A DNA stretch of 64,000 nucleotides. Source: Oenanthe sinensis (lineage: Eukaryota > Streptophyta > Magnoliopsida > Apiales > Apiaceae). The translations under genes and the position numbers were made by a program. This document shows, piece after piece, positions 1 through 12,037 of this stretch (position 1 is the first letter of the stretch; each line of letters opens with the position of its first letter). Location of the stretch: the NCBI GenBank assembly GCA_028671895.1, contig CM053810.1, positions 66,527,501-66,591,500 of the forward strand, written 5' to 3'. The notes under the pieces were generated by a model, which was not told the origin of the DNA, did not search any database, and worked only from the letters and a program-made list of their open reading frames with translations.

Positions 1-1027
1 ATGTTTGGCTTCTGCAATGCCCGAAAGCTGTTATGTTATGGAATCAAGAATTTATGCAAGGAAGCTTGTCTATTAATTTCAAACATAGCTGTACTTCGAA
101 ACCAAACATGGATACAAGTTGGTTTTATTTTTTTCAAATTTACTGGATCAACTTAACATATTATTTAAGATTAAGTCCTCCAAACACTACGAAGACCGTT
201 AATTTAATATTGGGGCATATGTTCCGAGTTTGATTTAGTGTGTAACCCTGAATTCTTATAACTAATTATGCATATGAAAGACAATCATTGCCCCCCGGTT
301 TGCACATATCATGTCAGATTTCCCCAAAGATGAGTACAGTGATCCATTTTTCAACTTAAAAATGGGATTTTCGAGTGAAAGAATTTTTTTTTGTTGCTAA
401 ATGGAGTGAGGGGAATTATTAACATATAATTTAAGATATTAGTAAACACTCCTCCTAATACCTTCGCGTTTTAGAGTATTTGATTAGTTGCAGGTTTGCA
501 GGTATAATATATCAAGACAAAATAAGTCTAATGGAGATGGGATGATCTTCCCCCTAACATGTGTTTTAAGTGTTCAAATGATTTTCAAGGTCCAGTAATA
601 TGGGTTTTTTAATTTTTATTTCTTTCAAGTGAATTAGAGTAAATATGTTTACTAGTGAATGTAACTGAATCAGTCTGCTATTCGTTATAATGAAATAATT
701 GGTCCTAGTAATTATGATACCAGAGACGATATTGTTGGTCGAAGAACCCGACACACTACCTAAAATTTAAGTAAAATGAAGTCAGAATTGATTAATACAT
801 GTACATCAATCTGCAGAAGCCAAGAACATTTTAAAATAACAAATAGTAGAGAATTACATTCACTATCCTATGGTTTCATTTCACTCTCTTTACTACTTTC
901 ATCGAGTACAAATCTTGTACCAGGAAAAACAAACTAGAAGATAAACATGAACCTATTTCTTCCTCTATACCTAATGATTTTTAAGCTATAACAAAGAATA
1001 AAAAGATGCTATATTTGTGTGTATTAA
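1..1027. other. Intergenic, no gene seen
   Basis: This is AT-rich sequence downstream of the minus-strand pectate lyase. Only short chance reading frames occur and none resembles a known protein. It may hold the 3' UTR of the pectate lyase next to its stop codon at 1028-1030. I see no clear repeat or RNA gene. Confidence 0.6.
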
Positions 1028-3032
1028 TTAACATGGTTTATTTTTCTTACAAGCAATAGCACCGGCAAATTTTGTGAGCTTACTTACAAGAGTCCCTGGC
1101 TTAGGAACTATCATATCTTTACCCGTAGGAAACACGTGTTTAGGATCTCCGGATTCTACAAAGAATGCTCCATTCTCCATTACGTCTTCCTGCGATCTCC
1201 ATACCCAATTTTTCCATTCACTTTCTTCTGCATAGTCTCTTTTCGTCACCTGTGTACATAAATCGGGTCACATTTCAATGATTTTCTGGCGAATTCATGA
1301 ATATTCCAAATATACTGTTAGTTAATTACAACTCACCTCTTTAGCATTGGGATTTTTCGGAGCTATGTAGCGGTTCCCCTGGCTAAGAATAGTGGGATTA
1401 GAGCTTCCACCAACTGCGTACATTAGATAGTGAGTGTAGTCATTGTTGACTACATGCACAAATCCGAATCGACATCTTGGCAGTCTTTGAACCAATCCTT
1501 TTCCAAAATGATTGAATGTCAATGTCACTTGCATTATCTTGTCCTCCGTGTAGCTGTCAGTTGCACCAAACAGAAGCGCCTGAAAAATTATAAATCATGT
1601 ATCATTGTAGTGTACAACAATTCAATCTCTAGCATTGTGGCATCGTGCATGTGTGTGTGAAATGTGATGATTGTCAAAAATATGCTTGCATTTTTAAGAA
1701 AAAACAACAGAATAACAGATCATATATATATTGAGTTGTTTACAGAAGTTGAAATTTTACCTCATTATGCCTTGTGAAGTGGCAATTTGAGATGGTAACG
1801 GCGGTGGAAGCCTCAACAACATCAATTAACCCGTCCATGCAATTGAACATTGAAATATGATCAATCCAAATATTAGAAGATCCAAACACTGAGATTCCAT
1901 CACCATCACTCCTGGATCGAAGACCATAATGATCTACCGAACTTCTAATCATTCCACCATTGGCAGCCTTAATGTCGTGAATATGAAGGTTATGTATAAT
2001 TATATTTTGCACAAATTGTATCATGAATCCAGCTCCAGAACAAATGTGAACTTGAGCTCCACGTCCATCAACAGTTTTATTACTTGTCATGATAAGTTCT
2101 TCACAATCTAATTATCATGCTGTGTTTAAATATGATCCAAAGAGGCTCGTCTTGAATCACTGCATGACGTAAGGTTCCAGGTTTAGGATTAACCATGTCA
2201 CCGTCAGATGGATCGGTAACTACATATATCCTGCCACCTTTGCCTCCTGTGGTTTGGCGGCCAAACCCGAGGGAGCAATCCGCTAGCCTCATCCGATTTC
2301 TACTCCAATTCGGATCACATCTCCAACATTGGTCTATAGGGTTTGTAGCTGTGCATGGGCCTCTTCTCTTCAGTCCATGTAAGCTCCTTCTTGTGTGGTT
2401 ATTATTCCCTTCCGTTGCCCTTCATAAAAGTCATTTTATAAGAGAATTGGCTTCCAATAAAGTGCATAAAAAATTAGAACATGCAAATGACAAGTATCTT
2501 GTTCAATGTTAATGTATTGCAAATGTACAGAGAAGAAGTGTTACACTACCATATAATCTATAGTTATTCACATTGCCGAAGCCTAGCAAGTCACACGCTA
2601 ATATTCAAGACTTAAGACGGCTAAAAGCTATGGCCAGAGGTGCCCTCAACCCAACTACTTGAAAAAAATCCTTCTTAATACGATAGGTCATGAACTTCAA
2701 CTCTTTATACTGAGTATGTAGTTCTGGGCATGTATTACTATTTCAAAACACTACTCCTTAAATGATTCAATGAATAATAGTACTAGTAAATTAAGCACTT
2801 ACTTGTGGACATGGCTATTCAATTGATTGGTGACATGATGCGGATGAGGATTATAAGCATTTAGAGCATGTTTTTTAGCATCTGCAGCTCGGGTCTTCCA
2901 TACCATCTCGTCCTGTTTCGTGACATTCAACTCCACCGAAGCAGCCGAAACCATTGCAATACCAACATATACAAAACAAAGTGCATGCTTCAAAGCTTCC
3001 ATTTTCATATTTTCTATGTTTGAATGTTGCAC
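1028..3032 (-). pseudogene. Pectate lyase (PL1 family) with a 2-nt frameshift
   Basis: Pectate lyases cleave de-esterified homogalacturonan in the cell wall by beta-elimination. Four exons fit: 2803-3032 (signal peptide; the start is Met at 3032 or, more likely, 3008, followed by a hydrophobic stretch ending near SAAS), about 1761-2419, 1337-1579 and 1028-1249. Family blocks are clear: NPIDQCWRCDPNW, LADCSLGFG, VVTDPSDGDMVNPKPGTLRH, DEPLWIIF, DGISVFGSSNIWIDH, and PRCRFGFVHVVNNDY with the conserved catalytic-region Arg. The end, ACKKNKPC, is also typical. Within exon 2 the frame breaks after MIIRL at about 2104-2107: TTG is followed at once by TGA, and the family motif (ELIMTS) continues in another frame, which is explained by loss of two bases. 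No intron can bridge the break. Everything else is intact, so this is either a young pseudogene or a sequence error. Confidence 0.8.
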
Positions 3033-4773
3033 TTTTATCTTAAATCTTTCTATCAGAACATGACAAAGATTCTGAAATAACCTTTCGTCTAAGCTCGACG
3101 CCTAGCAAATGAACAAAACTATAAACTATTCTACCTATTTGATCATTTACGGACATGTTATGTACACGGATATAAATTATATACATATGTACAACATAAA
3201 GAGAGTAACCTGACTTGGTACCTACAACTTTGCCTAGAAAAATTAATGTGAGTTCTTAAGATCAGGAATTGTAGAGACAGAGACCAGTATGATGATTTTG
3301 TGGACGATGGAGCAGCATCATTGTCTAGTTACCACAAAATGAAAGTACAAAATACTTGTAAGAAAAATGGCATATGAAAAGTTGAGGGAAGAGTGGACAA
3401 CCGCTTCTCTAGTAAAGGTCAATTGTAGTCCAATTGTTTTTCTAATCGGATTGTAATAATCAAATTTATTCAGGATTTTTTTCCTTTTTAGAAAGATGAA
3501 CCAGGTTTCACAACGCCATTATCTTCATACTCGCTGATCAAATTCTCAACAGAAGGAACCTATCTGATGAGACTACAATATTGTCACGAATCTATTTATT
3601 GATCGATATCTATTTGTACTATCTATCTATATTATTATATTAAAATTAGGTTAAGGGTTCAGATAGAAACTCATTATTAGCCGGGAAATCCGGTGAAACA
3701 CTAACAAAAAAACCTAATTTTCACAATTTGACCCCACCAAATTAATTATTAAGGTTGAATTATCTATATTAGATGTTTAATTGAATGCTAATACATGTTA
3801 ATAATTTTATAAAAATATTAAAAGTATGTTCTGTAAAATTATAGTAGCACATAACACAAGAGAAAACATATTATAAAATATATGTTTAAGAACATAATAA
3901 AATATAAATTATAGAACATATATTAATAATAAAGTACAGAATATAGTGTAGAACATATTTACATTAAAAAAAATATTAATTATTAGGTGGTTCCTTGAGT
4001 TCCCCGTGTAATAATGGTTCCCCGTAGAACGTTACCCATTAAAATTAAATTAAAGTTAATCTATTGTTATATTATAAATTTAACGGCTTTATATTGTACT
4101 TGGTTACAACGAGAGCTATACATAGATTATTTATAATTGTTCTCCATATTTTTATAATATAGTTTTTATAAATTTTGGAACGACCCCAAAGTTATTAAAG
4201 TAGAACTACAAGTCCACCATTGCTCAACTCAATTGGTCAATAAAAACGCTCGGACTCGATAAAAGCAGAACCCACAACAAATCTTTTATCATTGTGAAAA
4301 AACTCATTGCAAGCCAAACATTCTTCAGGACACCTACAGTAATAAATAAATTTAAAAAAAACGAAGTGTGTTGTCTAATTTTGGTCTGGAAATCGTTACA
4401 TAATCAATTGACATTTAAAAACCCTTCTCAAGGCAAGTTTATGAAGTATTTCAAAAGGGCCTGAACAGTAAAAGGATTAATCAGATCTCCGAATAGAGCA
4501 TACAAGCATTCACTAGTCATATAATAGAGTTTAAAAAGATGATGACAATTTGTTTACAAGCTCAATCCCTTACCTAGAAAATCTTTATAATGTACAACCA
4601 ATAACTTCATTGATGAATATAGATACGGGCACTAGATCTTACCAAATTGACCAAACCACTAAAAGTAAAAAGTATATTCATAACTGTAACTTTCAAAACA
4701 AACTTCAAGTCATATGCCAATATACTGTATTTAAGACCAAAGCCCAAGAAACATGTTTGAAGGAGGTGGGAAG
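3033..4773. other. Intergenic: upstream region of the pectate lyase and 3' side of HIR
   Basis: AT-rich, with no coding signal. The part near 3033-3200 should hold the pectate lyase promoter. A weak TATA-like tract (TATGTATATAATTTATA on the minus strand) lies near 3171-3190. The stretch 3640-4050 looks like degraded repeat sequence, but I cannot name a family. The HIR 3' UTR probably lies just left of 4774. Confidence 0.45.
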
Positions 4774-6804
4774 TTACTGCTGGGCAGCAGATCCCTGAAG
4801 AAGCCCATCACGAATCTGGGTGGCCACATCACGAACTGCACCAGGCCCGTGAGGTATGAACACAGCAGAAGACTTTGACGAAGCACCAATTTCCTTCATC
4901 GTGTCAAAATATTGTGTGACAAGAACCATGTCCATTACATCCTTTGCAGTTGTGCCAGGCACATTAACTGAGAAGCCCAACACACTGTCTCTTAAACCAT
5001 CAACAATTGCCTGGCGCTGGCGTGCTATACCCAGTCCTGAGAGGTACTTTGACTCGGCCTCACCTTCAGCTCTCTTGATCTGAAGTATTTTTTCAGCCTC
5101 AGCCTTCTCAGTAGCTGCCATCCTTAACCTTGCAGCTGCAACAAGTACTAATAGTTAGAATCCAATATTAAATAAATTCCAGTTTCTTGCCAAAAATATA
5201 TTTTGGACCCAAAAAGATTGACAATATGCTTCCAACTATATATCAATACCAATATAAAAGATTTATCTCTAGATTGTCTATTGGATATTAAATAGACATC
5301 CTTGCTGATGTTTCAGAGCAGTTCATAATCTATCTTGGCTTATTCATGTTTTGGTGCTTTGTCCGTTGTTTTTATATACTTTCACAAAAAGGCTTACATT
5401 TATTCCATTTCCTGGGCATCCTTGAAGATGTTTCACAGCAGTATTCTGCTGGGTTAATAATTTTAAGTAGTTTACTAGAAAAATTAAATTAATGTTTTTG
5501 TACAGTACAAACGTGAATGAAAAATAGGAAAACGCACATCTCTTTACATAGAGGGAAATTATAATATTCTGCTTAGCATTTTTTCTGTGAAATTTTAAAA
5601 TTACGGCAATGGTTTCTTATTCATATTTTTAATAATTATCTCTTTAAAAAAGGAAATCAACATCAAAACATGTCATGCATCTGCCACAAAAACCACCCTC
5701 AACCACCAGAAATGTACCAGATAATTTTCTTTTACTATCATTATATAACTAAGAAAGAGCTTTACCAGCATTGATTTCATTCATTGCTCTCTTAACATGC
5801 TCATCAGGTTCTATATCAACTATCAGTGTCTGGACGATCTCATATCCATAATGAGACATTGCCTGCAAGAAGCACAAATCAAACATTGTCACAGGCACAA
5901 CAAGAGCTAAACTTCACACAAACACATAATTACACGTATTCAGATTATTACCTTTTCAAGTTCTTCTTCAACGGCCTTGGCAATGTCATTTTTTTGCTCA
6001 AAAGCAGCATCTAGGCTGAGCTTAGGAACCGTGCCTCTGATAACTGAATTGGAATAAAATTCAAAGTGTACATAAAATATATACACCTAAATTAATTTCA
6101 ACATTCAGATAGCTTAACAAAATATGTATCCAATCAATACAAAAATAACTAGGTGCGTGGAATCTATACCATCAAAGACATATGCCTGAATCTGAGACCT
6201 TGTATTTGAGAGTCGGTAAAATGCATCATTGGCCTTGTCTGACAGAGCACGGTACTGAATTGATGCTACAACATTGACGAACACATTGTCCTATAACCAA
6301 CAATCATTTTAGTTTTGATAATATGTAATCTAAGCTCTCGGATTCTGTATATAAATGACATCCAGCAACGCAGACATACACTTCAGGCAGATAAAATTAA
6401 AAAGACTTGGGGCAATCATAACAGTAGTCAGTAACAACTTCAAAGCTAAAAAAGTATAACACATCCCAATGCTGTGACAAGATTTTGCAATTTACAAGTT
6501 CCGATAATAATAATAATAATAAATAAATAAAACTAGCATTTTGAATATTAGAATTTCAATATAAACAGGAATACCACACAAATATTAACAATTCAGGTAA
6601 ATAAAAGAGCCGTGCCTTTGTTTTTGTTTCACACTTGACATCCAACTGTTGGACCCTAAGAGACAGATGACCAGCAATCTGATACCCGAAGACCCATGGC
6701 AAGCAATGGCATCCCGGATCAAGTACATCATCGAATTTCCCAAAGTGCTCCTTAATAGCAACAGTGGACTGATCCACTTGAATGCAACAGAAGAGATTGC
6801 CCAT
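4774..6804 (-). CDS. Hypersensitive-induced response protein (HIR1-type, SPFH/band 7)
   Basis: HIR proteins are SPFH-domain scaffolds on the inner plasma membrane. They oligomerise in microdomains and are linked to hypersensitive cell death and immune receptors. Five coding exons join in frame: 6616-6804, 6170-6290, 5952-6043, 5766-5862 and 4774-5135, giving 286 aa, the usual family length. The N-terminus MGNLFCC offers Gly2 for myristoylation and Cys6/Cys7 for palmitoylation. The SPFH core (VNVVASIQYRAL, VFDVIRGTVPKL) is followed by an Ala/Glu-rich coiled-coil stretch (AATEKAEAEKILQIKRAEGE) and the conserved tail DTMKEIGASSKSSAVFIPHG. The first coding intron seems to start with GC rather than GT (AAG|GCACGG at 6615), because the junction CETKTK|DNVFVN fits the family and no GT lies at that point. 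The ATG at 6804 is chosen for MGN; an AG just upstream (near 6809) suggests a 5' UTR intron. Confidence 0.93.
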
Positions 6805-7528
6805 ATTCTGTAACACGCGCATTTAAAGAACCGTTAATTAAGAGATTAAGTATATCTCGAAAACATAAACTCGCGAAGAAAATTCACGAAACATACTAAA
6901 TACCGATTACAACTCATATTCAAAAACAAAAAACTGACAAGAGCAATCCAAGAGAAACCTAGTATGTATCACAGTACAAATTGCATACCAAAATAGTGAT
7001 TACAACTCATATCCAAGTATTCAACCACAACAAAACTTACTATAACTAATCTTGTAGAGAGTTCTTCTCGTACAATTTACAAATATCATGTTTACATAAT
7101 AGTGATTACAACTGATACTCGAAACAAAAAAACTGATGAGACTCGAGAGCAATCCAATGAAAATCTATTATGTATTCCAGTACCAATTGCATACTCAAAT
7201 AGAGCATCGATTTCTTACATTCATATATACGAGTATAACACGAATTTATCTTAACATATAATTCCGCTTTCACAAATCAACTCCAACAAGTCAAATATGT
7301 ATGTGCATAAATTAGACACGCAATTCAATTATGTATGCAAGCCATAGTACAATAACTTAAAATTCAAACAAGGTACACAACACTAAATTACAAATCACAA
7401 ACAAATATTCATCAAATAACACAATACCACAATTCAAACCCTAATTTAACAAATTGAAGCAGTTCTAAATCGACAACAGGCTGTACAACATGTTAGCAGT
7501 GATACATACAAACATATACAGTACATAC

Positions 7529-7553
7529 GTGTGTGTGTGTGTGTGTGTGTGTG
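7529..7553. repeat. (GT)n microsatellite
   Basis: About 12 GT units occur in the inferred 5' leader or UTR intron of the HIR gene. It is a likely length-variable marker. Confidence 0.9.
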
Positions 7554-7642
7554 GTGTTGAATTGCTCACTTTGATACGAGAAGAGATAATCACAATTGGA
7601 GGAGAATATTATTGTGCGAACAAAATAGTGGGTGTGTGTCTG

Positions 7643-7650
7643 TTTATATA
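7643..7650 (-). promoter_or_regulatory. Likely TATA box of the HIR gene
   Basis: The minus strand reads TATATAAA. This lies about 840 bp upstream of the ATG, and the acceptor-like AG just before the ATG suggests a 5' UTR intron covering most of that gap. Placement is by inference only. Confidence 0.4.
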
Positions 7651-9068
7651 CACACGGAGATGTAAATAAATAAATAAATACTCGTATTTAATAGCACTAG
7701 GCCACTCGGCCCACTTGACACTTGAGTAGGATATTTTCTAATTCGTCTCGATTGAATTAAAAATTAAAATCGTTAAAATTAAATAAATTGTATCGAAAAA
7801 ATTGCATCCAAATAAAACTGAATTGAAGAAAAAATTGGTAAAATATTTTATCTTTTCTTTTTTAACATTTTGTTGTTGGATATGTGATACATTATACATA
7901 ACTCCAAGTCTGAGACAATTAAAAATGTTAATAATGGGTGTGTAAAAAGAATATATGAAAATTAAGGGTTATCAATTTAGCATTCATTTTCTGCTAGTCT
8001 AAAACAAAGAAGGATTGACAATGATCGATGCATAGAAAAAATATATTAAAACTAAAGGCAATTGAAATTTGGATGATATTTGTCCACGTTAAATTTTTTT
8101 GATAGAATTATCAACATTATAAACTCTATAGGTGTTGTTATGTCATGATTTTGGTATAGTTTTTTTATTCCCTTTATTTATATATTTTTTTGCCACTCCT
8201 TTATTTATATTATTAATTTTAATAAAATCAATTACTTAATTTCCAAGTTATCCTCTCTTTGAAACGGTAAAATATATCCAAATATTTTTCAAATCAGGAA
8301 GGTATCGCAATTCACAACACAGAGATTATATGAAATAAAATTAATTAATTATCATATTTAATAAAATATAAAATATATTCTTAAAATCTCTCGAAAATAT
8401 ATTTAATCATAACAAAACTGTGTGGGTTTAATAGTAATAAATACGTATTTTGGTAAAAGTGATTCTATATATGAAATAAATCAGAGACAACTCTCGAGTT
8501 AACTTTATTATAAATTTTACTCTATTATTCAAGCAAACATCCGAAATACGTTGTTACGAAAATGTTCCAACAACTATCACAGAGGTTATTTATTTTGAAT
8601 TTTCTTGGAATATAGTTCGAGGATAACAGTTATTTTAATTTTTGATATGTATGTTAAAGTGTAAGAAAATATAATTAAATTTATTATAAAATTTATATTT
8701 TTATATTAACAAAAGTTTGGAATCTATATTTTTATTTGATATAAAATTTTGAATTTAATAGTAAATTTAATTATAAATTTTTCTGTTATAAAATACATGA
8801 CAAAAAAATTAATGAATATTATTTTAAAATGGATAGAATAATATCGAAGAAATCACATATTGAGATTAAGGAGTTGTCCCCGGCACGGGGAAAATTTCAA
8901 AGAACAAGGAAAGAGTTAAATTAAATTAAATACATATTAAAGGAAAAGAAGTTCATGTGGAATAAACAACCAGGAGCTAAATTTAAAGATTGTATATATA
9001 AACTAATAGACGTAGGATAATAGACGATCATTCATACATACTTTCTTGCAAGTAAGAACAAAACAATC
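7651..9068. other. Intergenic, AT-rich, upstream of HIR
   Basis: No coding signal. The sequence is poly-A/T-rich with one short GC-rich palindrome-like stretch (CCCCGGCACGGGG, about 8878-8890). It ends at the left edge of the tandem duplication. Confidence 0.5.
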
Positions 9069-10226
9069 GGTGTGGACAAGGAGTTTGCTCGGCATTTGCA
9101 AGTAATAAATGTAAGTAAACTAGGAGAATTACCAGGAAGGTGATACTCCCATCTGGCATCCTTCCACAATTACGAACACTTTTTTGCGCCTTTTTCGGCT
9201 TAGTATTTGCTCCGAAACTACTTGATGTGCGTGGACTCGTGTAACACGTACGTACAGTCGTCTCTCGTCAATAGAGTAGCGTTTTTATAAATAACTACAT
9301 TATTTTGTCAGTGTTACATGGGTAATTTATAATTTATATATTAATAAATATTATTATAATAATTATGTATAAATAATTATTTTAAATTTTAATGTAATAA
9401 GTTTAAATTTTTTATTTATTTTAATTTCTTTTTTATTATTATTTATAATAGTTATATGTGTTAATTTTTATTTAGGATTTGCTTTTCTAATAATATTTTA
9501 TGTATAGTAATTCATAAATAATTTTTATTTTAAATTATGTATATCTTAAATTTTATTCAAAATTACTTTTTTAAACTACTTATAATATTGTATATATCAT
9601 TTTTTAAATAATTTACTCATATTATGTTATTTCTTTACGTTCAAATATCAATTATATTTAAAATTTATTATTTAATTATGTGTATATCAATTTTTATGTA
9701 AAAGCATGTATTATTTTATATCAATATTTGATATGAGTATTGCATACCAAATTAAGATTATGAATTCAAATATATATATGGCTATCAAGCATATAGATTA
9801 TATGATATAATTTACATTAATAAACTTATGATAATATTTTAAATTTTGATAAATTAAGATTATCATAAATATTATATATCACATTAATGATAATTATTAA
9901 AATGGGTTAATTAATAATATGGATCTTGTCCGAACCTAAAATGAATTATCCAATGGATCAAACTAAAGTTATAAATTTCATCTGAGTCTAAATATGGATA
10001 CCAAACCTAAGAAATGGGTTATCCAGCAATTTATAATATATATAGATTTTAGCGTTAAAATCAAATTTCTAAACAATTTTTTTGGTAAAATATGAATTAA
10101 AGCTACGCTAACATTTTCTTGTTAAAAAAACAGCTCCAAGTATACTAAAAATAAAAACCCATCCCAGTATCCAACTCCCACATAGAGAACTTTTTTATTT
10201 TCTCCTCTTCCCGCATAGCATGTCAT

Positions 10227-10680
10227 GTGGTCTGTTTGGCCTGCTTTAAAATAAGTTCTTTTAGACTTATTTTCGGGTAAAAATTTCATATTTTGATAAA
10301 TGTTACTCCCTCTGGTCCTTATTATAGGTCGTTGGACTTTTTGCACACAATTCAAGGTGCTTTGACTACATAGTTAAATATGTTATTTTTTAATTTTTAT
10401 TTTTCTGAATTAAAATATTAAATATATTTTTTTATTTAGAAAAAGAAAATTTCAAAAATAACAAGTTTAACTATGTGTCAAAAGACTTTGAAGTGTGTGT
10501 AAAAAGTCAAACGACCTATAATAAGGACCAGAGGGAGTATTTATACAAGTATTTAATGTATATTTGAGATTCTATAAGTTGCAAAAAAAAGTTAACTTTT
10601 TTCAGAAAAAAGTTAGTAATCTCTAACTTTGTCTTAAAATAAGTTGACTTATTCAGGAAAAAAATTCTCCTAAACACCCC
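10227..10680. mobile_element. Tourist/Harbinger-like MITE, interrupted by a Stowaway MITE
   Basis: Unit B keeps the empty site (CATATCAT followed by AATTTTGG near 23861), so this block is an insertion in unit A. It is flanked by CAT on both sides (10224-10226 and 10681-10683), consistent with a 3-bp target duplication. The ends form an imperfect inverted repeat: GTGGTCTGTTTGGCC on the left, and GGGGTGTTTAGG when the right end is read on the minus strand. These resemble PIF/Harbinger (Tourist) termini, although CAT is not the usual TWA target. Without the inner element it is about 220 bp and non-coding. Confidence 0.65.
10306..10537. mobile_element. Stowaway-type (Tc1/mariner) MITE
   Basis: This 232-bp element has near-perfect terminal inverted repeats beginning CTCCCTCTGGTCCTTATTAT and is flanked by TA dinucleotides (10304-10305 and 10538-10539). 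That target site and terminus are typical of plant Stowaway elements. It has no coding capacity. It lies inside a second MITE and is absent from unit B. Confidence 0.88.
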
Positions 10681-10683
10681 CAT

Positions 10684-12037
10684 AATTTTGGTCTTATCCA
10701 GTACTCTGTCATCTTATTATTATTTTCTTTTTAAATTTTAATTTTTTATTATTATTTGCCGGTTGTCAATTAGCCTTATATGCCATTTTTTTTATACAAA
10801 CGAGGAATCTGTCATGAATTGTTACTTATCATTTGTATTTCCCTGCACAGGCCATTCTAATATATTATACTGTATATACTAGTATCGAACGTTGTGTTTT
10901 TTGTATGTATGTGGTATGTGCAATGTGCTGGGTATATATAATAAAATATCCGGAGTATTAATATCTTAATGATAATATTAAATATATTTTATGTATAATA
11001 ATATTTTAGTGACCGGAATTTCAAATTTACAATAGAATAGCCGCACATTATTTTTATTTTTTAAAAAGATGTTTAAGGGTCCCTTTTCTACTTGGCCGTC
11101 TTTTTAAAGAATAAAAATAATGTTGAGTCATCATATTATAAATTTGAAATTTCGGTTATTAAAATGTTATGTGAGATTAAGTTTGACCACCATTTTACAA
11201 TTTACTCTAAAAATAAATATAACCTGATATATTTTAAATATGAAAAACAATTAAAAAACGTATTTCATATTTTAAGAAAGAATAACCTCTAAACTATAAT
11301 TAAAATTTATATTATCTCTAAAATACAGTAAGTACTTAAAAATGCTTTAGCAAATAACAGCGCTTGCTGATCCCAATAAATAAGATTTAAATATTGGATC
11401 AACCAAACAGTGGGACTATGAGATACCAGAAGGCAGAACTGCAGAAGCATATTAAGAAATATAGTAATTTTTAATTTAATAATGACGTACTTATCATGCA
11501 GTAGTATTCAATTCATTGTTCTTTCACCGGTATACCAGCCGCTAGTTTGATTCCTCGAATCATACTTTGTTTCAATTTTTTTAAATTGCAACCCCAAGTA
11601 TGAGTTAAAGTATCGGTTCTCTATACCAAGGATGGAGATGCGTATGATGAGTTGAGAGTATGCGTATCAATTTTAATATTATTATTTTATTATTAATAAT
11701 TAAAAAATAATAATAAATACAATCAAACATTATTAATAATAAAAAATTATATTTTTTATATAATAAAATCTATTTTTACTACATATACCTATGATTTTAA
11801 ATTTATTGTCAATAATTCAAAATTTGATATTTTGTTTTAAACAAAATTCAACAACAGACGAGATCACATTGTTTCGGCATGAGTCACGAACATCCCCCAT
11901 AACAAATATTTTTATTAATATTTTACTAAGTACTAATAACTATGACACATGCTTACTAATCCCCTCCCGAGCACAGAAACACTATTACAATACATTCAAC
12001 CAAGGGGAACTATATTTGAATACACAACCAGTGATCA
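10684..12037. other. AT-rich 3' flank of polygalacturonase copy A
   Basis: Non-coding. It includes the 66-codon frame at 11092-11292, which has an exact counterpart in unit B but no recognisable protein family, so I treat it as chance. The polygalacturonase 3' UTR probably lies next to 12037. Bases 11913-11926 are the 14 bp lost in unit B where the LINE-bearing insert sits. Confidence 0.55.

Noticed and set aside
11092..11292. A 66-codon frame conserved exactly at 24264-24464
   Set aside because: Identity follows from the recent segmental duplication, not selection. The peptide is Lys/Asn-rich as expected from AT-rich DNA and matches no family I know.
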